Shown piece after piece: positions 10,300 through 21,199 of a stretch of DNA of 64,000 nucleotides. Source of the DNA: Mesocentrotus franciscanus (lineage: Eukaryota; Echinodermata; Echinoidea; Camarodonta; Strongylocentrotidae). The first letter of the stretch is position 1; every line of letters begins with the position of its first letter. Location: the NCBI GenBank assembly GCA_037976565.1, contig CP137682.1:3904827-3968826 (forward strand), in the 5' to 3' direction. The position numbers and the translations under genes were made by a program. The notes beneath the pieces are model-generated. The model did not search any database. It was not told the origin of the DNA and saw only the letters and a program-made list of their open reading frames with translations.

Positions 10300-12330
10300 A
10301 TAGAAGCCTACTATGATTTGTTTGCTATTATCAGCGAGGTGTCGTTGTCGTTTAATCAATTGATTGAAAATACAAAGGTCGTGCATTGGTTCGGGCCCCG
10401 GCACACCACTTTAAATGTATCTACATTGCTCTTGTCCTAAAATCATTGTGGTTGGATTAGTATGTGCGCATCTGTAAAAAGGCGACCAGCTAGAATGCTC
10501 AACAGGGAGTGGAGAATGTGCACTATAATCTGCAGAATAGCATTTGAATTCAGTGACCAGTAACAAACGGAATCATTTCTCCTTCAAAAAGTTTATAGAA
10601 AAAAGATATTTTGTACTAACCTTTTTCAGTGACAGATAATTATTCGCCAAATACAAAGAAGAAAAAGAACAAAGAAAAATGATTGTCCATCTGTAGTTTG
10701 AAGAAGATTGGACAAAGGAAATCATGTAAGAATGCAAAAGCTACTATTTATCGCAGTCCGCTGAGCATCTTTCGGCAGGTGCGTATCCACAGCTGCGATC
10801 GGGTGGTAGGCCAACTTAATTGTACGATTCGCACGTCCTTCTTACGATCCCTCTAGGGCGCATTCCACCCGCCTCAAAAATACTTCCCTCCAAAATAAAC
10901 ACATTTGTTGGTGCGATGTGGCAAGGAAAATCGTCTATAACATAAAAACTGGCAAAATATGGCGGCCAAATCTGATATCAACTTAAAGCTTAGACATCAG
11001 AGAAAATGGTGGTAATAAAATTAAAGTGGAAATCCCTAGAAATCTTAACATTTCCTCTGCACTTATAAAAAAAAAACATGGATAATTAGTCAATTTTTCA
11101 GTGAATTACCCTATAATATATTATGAAGATTGTGTTTCTATCCATTTTTAACCCATTCATGCAGTGCAATGAACTATCAGGAATATGTGAGAGCAATTTC
11201 ATATCAATAGCTTAAAAACTCCATGTTAAATTGAAAGATTTATAAAACAAGTCACTTTTGCACTAAAACTGTGAATATGTAAGATTCTGCTGTTTGAAGG
11301 AGTAAATTCATACCCTTATTGTGCATACCAGATTTAAATATTGTTTTAATTATCTTTCAACTGGGCAAGAAAAAAGAGAAGAAAAAATCACCAAAAAAAG
11401 GACTTTTGGCGCACTTTGGTTCCTCCCTGGCCCACTGTGCGACGGTCCCCGAGGCCGACAGCCCACGAAACCGACATTTATCTATCTTCTATTATGTATT
11501 TCTTTGTTTTGTCGGTCATGTGGCCTGCATATTCGGTGAACCTATTGTAAATGTCGGTCTCATGGGCTTTCGGTCTCGTTTGCTGTCGATCAGTCCACTG
11601 GAAAGACTCCCCAAAAGGCCTTGTTATGATGCTTGGATATATTGAGTAATTGCATAACACATCCAGGTTCCAAATTTAATTCTTTCCCTGGTGCAAAATC
11701 CCTAACACGGTATATTTAATCTTCAGCGAACGGTTTGTTAAATAATTACAGATTGACAAATTGACACTCGCGGCAGGCTATACTAGGATGCCACCTAGGT
11801 CAATATGATTTTCGGATTCGATGGCTAACCCTAAGAAGCTTTTTTTCGGGGAAATAAATAAATACAACATGACCCATCTGAATCTGGTGATACATAAGTG
11901 GGAACCGAAGGAGGTGAAAGATCCCCCCCCCTATTTTATGTGTGTGTATCGATAAGGTAAATATGTTTTGAGCGGCCTATCCTTGCATCATTCCCCTCTG
12001 TTTAAAAATCATACTTGGGTGTCCATTACGATAAAGAGTGTTTTTGTTTAACGCTGAACACATAAAATGAGGTACGTTCATATCAATTCATGCTATAGAG
12101 AATATCACTAGTTTAGGTTGTAAAGACAACGTACACATTGCGATTACGTAACTCGTCTTGGCAATATTGACAGATTAACTAACTCATGTAAGCTGTGTTT
12201 TATCTAATTCTTCTAAATTGAGATGTGTTTTCATCAGGATATTTCATCAGACCTAATTTTAACTTATCTTAGCTAAACAGGGGATGGGCTTAATTCTTAC
12301 AAACGCCGTATCGGTCAAGAAGCTCTATGG
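10300..12330. other. No gene recognised upstream of ependymin copy 2
   Basis: AT-rich sequence with short chance frames only. The one structured item is a foldback at about 11452-11592. The last few hundred bases before 12331 would contain the promoter-proximal regulatory DNA of ependymin copy 2, but no specific factor sites can be claimed. Confidence 0.5.
11452..11592. repeat. Imperfect inverted repeat of about 140 bp
   Basis: The left arm GACAGCCCACGAAACCGACA and TTTATC pairs with a right arm near 11547-11592 (AAATGTCGGTCTCATGGGC then GGTCTCG). There is no coding capacity. It may be a small foldback element. Confidence 0.5.
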
Positions 12331-12338
12331 TATAAATA
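12331..12338 (+). promoter_or_regulatory. TATA box of ependymin copy 2
   Basis: TATAAATA lies 23-30 bases before a TCATATA initiator-like sequence at about 12362, and about 70 bases before a good donor site at 12408. Position and spacing suit a core promoter. The TSS near 12361 is inferred. Confidence 0.55.
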
Positions 12339-12360
12339 AAGGCGTGATTGTCTAGGTCTG

Positions 12361-12407
12361 GTCATATATCTTTGAAAACCACCAGGATCTTTTCTACTTT
12401 GAGGCAG
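12361..12407 (+). other. Probable non-coding 5' UTR exon of ependymin copy 2
   Basis: The stretch after the TATA box ends GAGGCAG followed by the donor GTAGGT at 12408. The matching acceptor is TTCTTTTCTTCAG ending at 12823, 16 nt before the start codon. Nothing else in the 12.4-12.8 kb stretch looks coding. Inferred; a cDNA would settle it. Confidence 0.45.
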
Positions 12408-12839
12408 GTAGGTTAGAGCAATTCTTTCTTTCAAGAATTTATGATCTGATAGCATTCTGTATTTCTGATGTAGGAAGTAAGAAAAGTCATTGGTAATTAA
12501 AGAGTAGCAATTTCAATACTTAGTACTTAAGTAGTTTAGAGATTTTGGGCACAGACGGTTACAATAATATTCTATCGAGAATTTATTTTTGAAGTTGGTT
12601 CCGACAATCTTGAGCGTTTGTCGGTTTATCAGAGAAGGATGAATAACGGTATCATATGTTAAAACTTATTTTTGCAGGAAATCATTGGTAAAGTTGCATA
12701 AAATAAACCTATACCTGAAGAAGTTCCCACTTTCATTTGTCTTTTTGTTGATTAGCAGCAGAGAATGCAAACGGGCCTACCGATTTAAATTGACGTAATT
12801 CTGTTCGTACTTCTTTTCTTCAGATTAAATTTGTAGAAG

Positions 12840-13103
12840 ATGGCCAGGTTCGCTTTGCTCGGCGTGCTAGCCGTAGTCGTAGCGGTCAACGCTCAGAAAC
12901 CATATTGTTCTCCTCCTCAATTCATGGGTGGACTAGGTAAGTCTACGTACGTTGTACACGAGGCGTCGTTTTTTGATGACGCAGGACTGCGTCAGTGACT
13001 GTTTTGACGTGTCGTGTGAGAGTGAAATCGTTACCGAAGTTAATACCAAAACGAACCAATTCGGATGTTACGTTTGAAAAATTACTAGTGTATGGCGATT
13101 TTT

Positions 13104-13151
<48 letters not shown>

Positions 13152-16100
13152 TTTTTTTTTTTTGAGGGGGCTTTCACTTGTTTGATGAGCAAAGGTAATA
13201 ACGCAATCAAAATGATGCAATACATACAGTTCTTCCGATTCAATATATGTTCAGTTGGTCATTATCATTTTGATGTTGCTGTTGTTTATGTGAATGTTTG
13301 TGACTTTCTTGGCTTGGTTTGGTTTTATTTTCCGTATAAAAATTCAAAAAAATACAAGAATACAATTAACAAATATATACAAATCAAGAATTAAAAAAAA
13401 AACGACTGGAATGCTCTATTCAGAGCCATTATTAAAATGGCTCTGTTCTTTCTAGAGGTCCAGAAATAGATAATTAAACATAGAAATAAAACACAAAATA
13501 TTACGAAGATATTACATACGCACTATCCCAAACCCCCTCCCAAACCCTCTATATCACATTATGAATACGACTGTTAGCCCCTCCCCCCCCCCCTCCCCTC
13601 TCACACCAAAAGTTTATACATCCAAATCTAGTATCCATTCATTTAGGCCAAATCTAAACTCAAAGACGATATTTCTTGGTAATGCTGGAATTTATGGTAC
13701 TTTATTTGGAAACTATTATGAAATTGAATATTGTCGTAAATCGCCACGTGTATAATGATATCGATGAGGTTTGTGACTTTTTTGTTGTTGCCTGTCTTCG
13801 AATTGAAACTTTGACGTCATGATTTGAATCTCTTATGTTTTTTTATGAAGTAAATATGAAAATGATCCTGCATATTTCAATCAATAATATGAATATCGAT
13901 TTCGATTTGTCTGGTGTGGACTCGGGCTTGGGTTAGAATTTGGGTTTTGATTTGGATTTGGGTTTGAATTTGGGTTAGGATTTGGATTTGGGTTTGAGTT
14001 TGGATTTGGGTTTGGGTTTAAATTTGGGTTTGGATTTGGGTTTGGACTTGGATTTAGATTCGAATTAGAATTTGAATTTGAATTTGAATGTGGCATTGAA
14101 TTTTATAATTGAATTTGCAGGATTCACGGTCGGCCAGGTTGGACCTGATAAGGAACCCGTCGGTTTCACCTTCAACGAGTTCGGTGCTTGGGACTTTGCT
14201 AACAGGAGACTTGGTCTCAACTTAGATATCCTCTATCCCAATGGAACCACCTACAGCTTCCGTGTAATCCAGGACTATGCACAGGTACGTTGATGACAGG
14301 AGCATCGATTGGGTCGGGGTGGTCATAGAATTCCATCCATCCATCCCATCCCAGCCCCTAGATTAAGAATATCAGTAGGTAAATCTGATTTTTTTTTTTT
14401 CTTTTTCTTCTTCTTCTTTTTTTTTCTCATTTTTTCTAGAGCTTTTTCGTCTGTTAAGTCTCTTAGGCCGCAAAAATGGTGGCCCCATGTTTTTTCTTAC
14501 TTTCTTTCTTCCTACCTTCCTTCCTTTCTTTCTTTTTTTCTTCCATCTTCATCTTCTTTTCCTTGCTTGCGTTTTTGGACGAAAAAATTGCGGCTAACTT
14601 GACTGGAAATAAGGTACAAGACCCCTCCCCCGCCCATTCCAAAGTTTAGAAGCAGTAGAAGTGCAAGCTCCATTAGATTTGACGACACGTCAGTGCTCTC
14701 TCCATCTTATTTTTATCATCCTCATATTTTATCTCCCACTCTTCTCTCTCTCGTACCCTTTCTCCGACCTACAGAGGACCCAATGGACGATCTTTGACCA
14801 GTTTAGGTTCTGTGCTAAGCAGCCAGCACCCACACCGGAGCCTACCAACTGTCTACCTGGTAAGTAAACACTGTTTCATTATCTTTTTACTTCACCTCAT
14901 TCATTTAAAAAATACGTGTTTTTTGTCAGTTTAAAAGAGGCATTCTGTTAGAAAGGATACACAATTGATTGAAATTACAATTACAGCGCATTTCTAACGG
15001 CGGGAATGCCGTTGATACGTATGCTTAAACCAGTGTTAAAGTTTCTCTTCTTTTCTCCTTCTCCACCTTTCTTCTGTTTAAACTGTTACTTGATTTAAAA
15101 AGACGTTATCGTGCACTGCTTTTTATGGTCTCCATTGTGTTAGTACATGCCAGGAAAACATCACTTACGGGGGTTCAAAATAGCAAATCAAATCAAATAT
15201 CCAATCAAGTGAACCCAAATTAAATCAAATCAAATCAAATCATATCAAATCATATCAAATCATATCAAATCACATCAAATCCAATAATAAACTTCGTGTT
15301 CAATCTCACCGACAGCCAATAGCACAGTGGCTTTCACCGGGTTCTTGGGAGGTGAGAAGGACCGTGTTTACTACGACCTCTTCGCTATGAAGGTGACTCG
15401 AGAAGAATCCGGCAATCTTGAAGGTGATGTCACAGTCAGCGTCGCCAAGGAATCCAACATTCCTCTCTCAAACAACTTCATCGGAACTTACTTCGACGGT
15501 GATACCCCATGTAAGTAGTTCACTACTGAAGGCAAGACAGGGACCTATTCTATGAATACTTGCATGTAAATGCTTTAAAAACATTTTTAAAAATTGACGC
15601 AAGTCCCATAATTATACGCGATCCTGATTGACTGAAATTCACGTTGCGGTTATTCTCTTGAGTTGTGTTTAAACGCAAGTTATCATGCAGTAGGCCCCAG
15701 TTTACTATATGGTAACATGACTTTTAACGATTTTTGTATCCGTGTTAACGAGATCGATTATGATGACGAGAAACTATGGCGATTTTCACGATTCAGTGTG
15801 ATATCAGTTATGATTCGTACGTTTCGCGCCATGAATCTTCACGACCTGTACCACTCGAGAAATTCGCGAAAGCTTCACGCGCGAAGGTTTCTGGTTGTTA
15901 GGTTGTTATAGTGTAGGAGAACGAACATTGGGGTAAGCATTGGTGTATTTACACCTTGATGTCGGGGGAGGGCAAGTATTTGAGCTCATAAGCCACTTCG
16001 GAGATGGCACATGCACACATGGCCCCTAAATATCCACAGATCTGTTACACAGGTGACATCCCATTTTTTGCATTTTAGAGTAATCACTGTCACAGTAATG

Positions 16101-17410
16101 GTGCTGCTTTATCAATACCTTTTGTTTGCTCTATTGAAAAAAAAATACTTCCACATGTGTATCATAACATTTACCGCTTTCTTAATTAGTAATTTGTATG
16201 ATTTTAATTTGATGAATTATTTGTAGCGTAGTGTATTCGATGAACTTGATTAGGCTTAATCAATTAGGATATTTCTTTATTGGTTGTTGAATACCTTTTG
16301 TTTGCCCTATTGAAAATAATACTTCCACATGTGTATCATAACATTCACCGCCTTCTTAATTAGTAATTGCTATGATATCGTTTTATTTTGATGAATTATT
16401 TGTAGCGCAGTTGTATTCGATGAACTTAATTAAGAGATTAGTGTATTAATTTTGTTGTTGCCAAGGTTTATTTTTATTTTGGCTTCTTCATTTGTTATTT
16501 TTACAACAGATTCCCAAGTATCGACAGGAGGTTTTTACAATGTGGAAGTTGGAATCCCAGATCCCAAGAGATGGTTTGATCTACCAAGCTACTGCATGGA
16601 GGTATGACAATATCACCTGCCTGTAACCCTTTCAGGGTAGGAAGTTTTTAGGGCTAAATTAATCACCTTTTTTAGTTCAAATTAGCAATAATAAAAAAAA
16701 TTCTCATAATGCTAAATTGTTCTAAAATGCCATTTCTCTGAAAATACAATACATGGTTATGAGCTATGTTGACAAGTTAATCGAATCGCCAATTTCATTC
16801 GGAAAACACAGTGGTTTTAAACCTCTCAACGTGTTGCCAATTGTTTAATATTTAAAGCTTATCATGCTTATTTTTCATTTATAATTACCTTTCCTACCGT
16901 CAAACGTAATGTGAATGTGGTCATACAACAATATTTATATCTGCCCTTACTTTACATGTATCTTGTAAACTATCTTTGTAGGGCTCTCAATTCAAAATTT
17001 ACTGAGCCAAACCACAAAATGTTGTAAACTTTATCATACCTCAGTGAAGAGGGGCAAATAAAACACTGTAAAGAGTGGGGCTATGGAGCTAGGATCGAAC
17101 TAAGGACGTATCGTGTGAGAGCCATGCGCCTTCACCAATATACCACAGAGGAATCATGGATGTTAATTTATGTTTAATCTTGCACTAATTAAATCTTGTC
17201 TTAGTTTTCTCAAGGAGGAATAGCGTAGAAGAAAATCATTTAATAATAAAGAGGGCGACGATAGCCAAAATAATGATGTTGCTATTTCAACTAACCCTTA
17301 TCTTACCCTCTCCGTCTCTCGCTCTCTCATCACAGGCTACTACTGACCTGAGCAAGCTGCCCAAACACATTCCTAACTGGACTCGCCTACCCAACCCACG
17401 CTTCTTTTAA
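12840..17410 (+). CDS. Ependymin-related secreted glycoprotein, copy 2 (complete)
   Basis: Six coding exons: 12840-12936, 14121-14284, 14775-14859, 15316-15510, 16510-16601 and 17336-17410. They join in frame to 235 aa, and all introns are GT-AG. The start ATG is the first in its exon, with an in-frame TAG two codons before it. Residues 1-18 are a signal peptide (hydrophobic, ending VNA before QKPYC). Four cysteines (23, 100, 113, 209) and three N-glycosylation sequons (N73, N117, N225) are visible. Landmarks are CSPPQF near the mature N-terminus, FDQFRFC at 94-100, NCLP-NST at 112-119, a long beta-rich middle, VSTGGFYNVEVGIPDP at 184-199 and LPSYC at 205-209. Length, signal peptide, cysteines and the GI.DP...LPSYC ending are typical of ependymin-related proteins, which are secreted and bind calcium or lipid in vertebrate members. 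The precise role here is unknown. It forms a tandem pair with the partial copy at 537-2185. Confidence 0.87.
13092..13163 (+). repeat. (TTTA)n microsatellite in ependymin intron
   Basis: About 15 tandem TTTA units followed by a T run, in the first coding intron of copy 2. It also creates a spurious hydrophobic open frame. Confidence 0.95.
13905..14095 (+). repeat. Hexanucleotide GGTTTG/GATTTG minisatellite beside a splice acceptor
   Basis: About 190 bp of degenerate GGGTTT-GGATTT units ends about 25 nt before the acceptor at 14120. It is G-rich on the transcribed-sense strand and contains many GGG triplets. The Asn-Pro repeat frame on the other strand is an artefact. Confidence 0.9.
15077..15180 (+). 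repeat. Repeat shared with zinc-finger retrocopy 3' UTR (18740-18840)
   Basis: The sequence from AAACTGTTACTTGATTTAAA through CATCACTTACGG matches 18741-18832 nearly base for base. It lies in the intron between 14859 and 15316 of ependymin copy 2. The equivalent intron of copy 1 has a different, pyrimidine-rich sequence at this point, so this is probably an insertion or replacement after the duplication. Confidence 0.8.
15185..15290 (+). repeat. ATCAA/AAATC pentanucleotide microsatellite in ependymin intron, copy 2
   Basis: Shorter than the tract at 342-512 in copy 1 and more regular towards its 3' end (CATATCAAAT units). It ends about 25 nt before the acceptor. Confidence 0.85.
16114..16440 (+). 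repeat. Intronic tandem duplication, period about 176 bp
   Basis: AATACCTTTTGTTTGC and the following 150 bases occur at 16114 and again at 16290. Copy 1 has a single equivalent (about 1294-1445). The duplication therefore arose in copy 2 after the genes separated, or was lost from copy 1. Confidence 0.75.
17085..17160 (-). mobile_element. tRNA-derived SINE remnant in ependymin intron, copy 2
   Basis: Minus-strand B box AGTTCGATCC and A-box-like TGGTATATTGGTGAAGG. It is the ortholog of the relic at 1861-1935 in copy 1 and looks slightly better preserved. Confidence 0.6.
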
Positions 17411-17477
17411 TTATTCGTATCAACAGCCGCCAGAGATAATGATATTAGCTGGAAATAAAAAAATTAAGTTATATACA

Positions 17478-17483
17478 AATAAA
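17478..17483 (+). terminator. Poly(A) signal, ependymin copy 2
   Basis: AATAAA about 68 nt after the TAA stop, followed by the T-rich TTCATTTTTGTAATTTT. This is a plausible short 3' UTR end. Confidence 0.55.
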
Positions 17484-18039
17484 GCTCTTCATTAGAGTTC
17501 TTCATTTTTGTAATTTTCTACTCCGAATGGAATATATGTGACGACATTAATATATTCGTTTAATTGTTTGCCTTCGCAAGTAAGAATATAAAATCTAAAG
17601 TGATATTTTGTTCACGATTTAATAAATATTATTTTATAAATTGTATAAATGTGATTGTTTTTCAAATGTGTCTATGATGACATCATGACTTTATTTATAG
17701 CATGATGACTGCTCCTGATTAAAAGAATGTCTTTTTTTGCATAAGACATAAGATTGTTTGTTGTTATTACTTTAGAATTCTGTGTATGATATATTTTTAA
17801 AACTTTTGTAATAGGGTAGGGGGTAGATTTGATGGCAGCTCATTATCTCATTAAATGGGATTGCTAAAACTTAACTAATAATGTAGCAGTCTATTGTTTT
17901 AACGATCAGGTTTTGCTCCATCGTTGTCCATGTCATATTTCAGTGTGCGAGATACATCCTGAAATTATATTACTGTAAATAAATTGAAATAATACACGAA
18001 CAAAAGAAGATCGTGGGTGAGGAAGGAAGAGATTAAAAG

Positions 18040-18170
18040 TGAAAGAGAGAAAGAGAGACAGAGAGACAGAGAGACAGAGAGAGAGAGATAGAGAGCGAGA
18101 GAGAGAGCGAGAGAGAGAGACAGAGAGACAGAGAGAGACAGAGAGACAGAGAGATAGAGAGATAGAGAGC

Positions 18171-18204
<34 letters not shown>

Positions 18205-18260
18205 GAGAGAGAAAGAAAGAGTGAGAGAGAGAGAGAGATATGGAGAGAGAGAGAGAGAGT
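18040..18260 (+). repeat. Expanded GA microsatellite
   Basis: About 220 bp of GAGA with CAGAGA and GATAGA interruptions. It is the expanded equivalent of 3161-3320. Open frames on both strands here are low complexity. Confidence 0.95.
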
Positions 18261-18516
18261 GGGGTGTAGACAGTGAGAGAGAGAGAGGGGGAAGACACGG
18301 GAATTAGACGGTGAGAAATGAGAGAAATGGTGCTGGAGAGAGCAAAAAATAAATCGGAGAGAGAGATGCCCCCAACAAAAAAACTAACAAAAAATTACAA
18401 AACAACAAGTTAATCAACATTGGAAACAATAAAACAAAATATATATACAGCGAATTAAGTGGCGTCTCTGGGAAGGGAAACGGAGAGGGGGTGGGGTGTG
18501 TCCTATGGCCTGCATG

Positions 18517-18926
18517 CAGGCGCGGATCTACGGGGGTTAGGGGGCTTAAACCCCCCCTCCCCTTGGGCGGCCCAAAAACAAAACAAACAACAAAAAAGAA
18601 AAAAAACAAAAACAAACAAACAAAAAAAAACGCACACTGCATGGAGAGAAACCCTTACAAGTGGAAATATTGTGAGAAGATATTCAATTCATCTGGTAAC
18701 TTAACCAAACACATGATAACCCTGGATATAACTGTGTATTAAACTGTTACTTGATTTAAAAAGACGTTATCATGCACTGCTTTTTATGGTCTCCATTGTG
18801 TTATTAGATGCCAGGAAAACATCACTTACGGGATTCAAATAAACACTCAAAAAAAAAATCGGCTCTCGTGGACGATGCTCCGCATTATTTTGGTCACCCC
18901 TTAGCAAAAAGCTAGATCCGCCCCTG
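18517..18926. mobile_element. 410 bp hAT-like non-autonomous element carrying a zinc-finger retrocopy
   Basis: The ends are CAGGCGCGGATCTACGG and, inverted, CTAGATCCGCCCCTG, a terminal pattern common in non-autonomous hAT-like elements. GCATG is repeated on both sides (18512-18516 and 18927-18931). Copy 1 of the duplication offers an empty site around 3455 where only about 18 bp separate the flanks. Inside are A-rich linkers and a cellular-looking cDNA fragment (18630-18859). Confidence 0.7.
18630..18859 (+). pseudogene. Processed fragment of a C2H2 zinc-finger gene (last finger plus 3' UTR)
   Basis: From about 18630 the frame reads a linker-like ERNPYKWKYC segment, then a finger core with F, L and KHM at C2H2 spacing, and stops at a TAA near 18740. 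About 100 nt of 3' UTR-like sequence follow, with AATAAA near 18838 and an A run to 18859. The finger is degenerate: the second cysteine is a tryptophan position shift and the final histidine is replaced. A poly(A) tail without introns points to a retrocopy captured by, or inserted in, the surrounding element. Confidence 0.6.
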
Positions 18927-19419
18927 GCATGGGCTGCTTTAAATAGCTATGAACGTTATTTTTGTATTGCTATGAAATCGGGCGGGGGTACGTTGGCTTC
19001 ATTCTATGAGGGATACGACCCTGGTGTAATAATTAACATGTATTTGTCTCTATTGGTTAGAAATGCATCAAGCAACCACCAAAAATCTGTCCCAAGCCTG
19101 TTTCCAAAAGTTTTATAATTTACTCCTGTCGCATCGCAAACCCTATACCTCAGGAATTTTCACACACTTAGTTCTACGAAAAGCCCTTAAATAATTAAAA
19201 GCATATTCGTCAATTATAAAGAGCATTATGCCATATGCTACCATTATCTGTCATTTATTATATACACTGGTAGTGGTACATCTTCAATATAATTATACAT
19301 ACAAGATCGGAAATGGATTTACTTTAAGAGAGGAATAGCGGGATTGGATAAGATATCAGCTGATTCATTTAATCTCTTTGCCCTCTTAAAAAAGAAAATT
19401 TCCATTAAACCTTTTGTCA

Positions 19420-21010
19420 CAAATGACTTTGTTGTTAAGAACTTAGAGTTTGTGTAATGAAGGTAACCCAGTCTGCATGGTCTTTAAATTTCATACCAAG
19501 ATGCCGCTATTAGTGGGAAAAATTGTAATTTTTATATAAAAGCAACACTTATTCTGGGGTTTTTACCACTCTGTAAAACCAAACAGTACGACAATCATAT
19601 TTTTTCCATTTGAAATCAAAATGAACCATAGTAAATTTAACTTTGAATAGAAACCTTGAGCAAAACAAAATTGTAAAAATAGGGGAAAAGAAAATTTTGA
19701 CAATGAAATCCATTTGGAAGGGTACATTCTATACAGTTAGAATTTACAAATAAATTTTGCTCAGTTAGGTATTATTTGAAGCATAATTTCGAGTGATTTA
19801 GATAGACACATGCTATTATGGACGAAAATCTGGACTGAAAATCTGATGAGCTATTGACCATGAAGGCTAAAAAATCACGACACAAACCTACTTGATATCA
19901 AATATGCCCTAAGTATACTATGATGATGATTGACAGCAATCTTCTGGCACTAGAATAATAATAAAGGCGCAGGCTCTATATACAATGAACTGATGAAATC
20001 AGTATTTATACATTTGCTAAAATAGGTAAGGGCAGCTACAAATGGATTCGAAGTTCTTGTCCCGTCCTCCTTCCTGTTGCCGACTGGCCGGAACTATTGT
20101 ATTTTGTTTTGTTTTGTTTTGTTTTTTTCTGAAATGAAATGAATAAGAGTATTAGGACTTTTAGACAGTATGCTAACAACAATTGTCAATATAATGCATT
20201 TTCTCTGAAGTGATGTACAAATGAAATCTAATTTGAAATCAAACAGCGTTTATTTCTTAAGGGAAAACATATCAAATATCTTGGAAATCCCTATTCCTCA
20301 TTTTATTTAAAATTTCGGACGAGACAGAAGGAATCAAATTTACTTGACCTACGTTTTGAGGTATGATTTGAAGTGTTCTAGATGGATCCTGAAGCCACTG
20401 AAGGTATATATCTGTAGCGTGTTAGGTGTTAGCATGTGTATTACGTCATATTAATCATCCCTTCCAGTGAGCAAAAATATAAACATGTATTATAGGACAT
20501 TTGTTAACGTTTAAGGATGTACTCGGTCTGATAAAATAATTAATAGGCATTTGATGATAAGGTTGATTAAATAATGAAAATACAAAAGTACCCACTGGCC
20601 TGGTGGTTAATAATTTCCTGATACCTTGTACAACATACAGACCCTTTGTGGACGGGACTATTTGGAACGGGGACACAAAAAGCGAAAGTACGAACCAAAA
20701 CAATATTACACAAATAATAAGAACTGTAAATCAAGCTACTATGAAGATTCGAAATAGAGTTTTAAAAAAATAAAAATAAAGTCACCCGAAAATATGATGA
20801 TTTCTCTTTTCTGCTTGTCATAGAAATCGGAAGTTATTACCCCTTTTTAGATGAAAGGAACTCTTTTCAAAACATATATTTGCCTTACAAATTGAACTCG
20901 AAGGAACCACTTAGTGATAAATTTCGAAAATGCAAAGTCGCTAATTCTGTACCCTTATTTCGGAGTTACTGATCATTTAGAGATATCAATCAGATTTAAA
21001 GAAAAAGGCC
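19420..21010. other. No gene recognised
   Basis: AT-rich unique sequence with chance frames below 90 codons and no coding signature. A short (TTTTG)n run lies at 20103-20126. Confidence 0.6.
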
Positions 21011-21011
21011 A

Positions 21012-21198
21012 TTTCTGGTCATGCGATTGCATTGTGAAAGAAACGTTTTTGAATCGATCAGAAAAGGTTGATCATCTAGCATATAAGTATTGGTGTGTAC
21101 TGCAAGGTTCTGGAATCATCAAAATGATAAGAAATTTGGCCCAGTCTTGGAAAAGTTACAAGCACTAGCTGTACAGAGAAAGATGTATATGGGACTAC
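21012..21198 (+). repeat. Unidentified dispersed repeat, copy A (3' truncated)
   Basis: It begins TTCTGGTCATGCGATTGC and matches 43073-43252 on the + strand and the complement of 51090-51276. It ends at GGGACTAC, whereas copies B and C continue another 170 bp. The 84-codon frame through it is not conserved in the other copies, so it is not coding. Confidence 0.8.
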
Positions 21199-21199
21199 G

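Larger units (their letters stand above)
17411..19415 (+). repeat. Downstream part of segmental duplication, copy 2
   Basis: Counterpart of 2186-3945. It is longer because of an expanded GA tract (18040-18260) and the 410 bp insertion at 18517-18926. Outside those, the order of matching blocks is conserved to about 19415. Confidence 0.8.

Noticed and set aside
13881..14096. Asn-Pro repeat protein on the minus strand
   Set aside because: It is the translation of the hexamer minisatellite in an intron of the + strand gene.
20914..21168. 84-codon frame as a gene
   Set aside because: It lies mostly in a dispersed repeat, and the other two copies do not keep the frame open.
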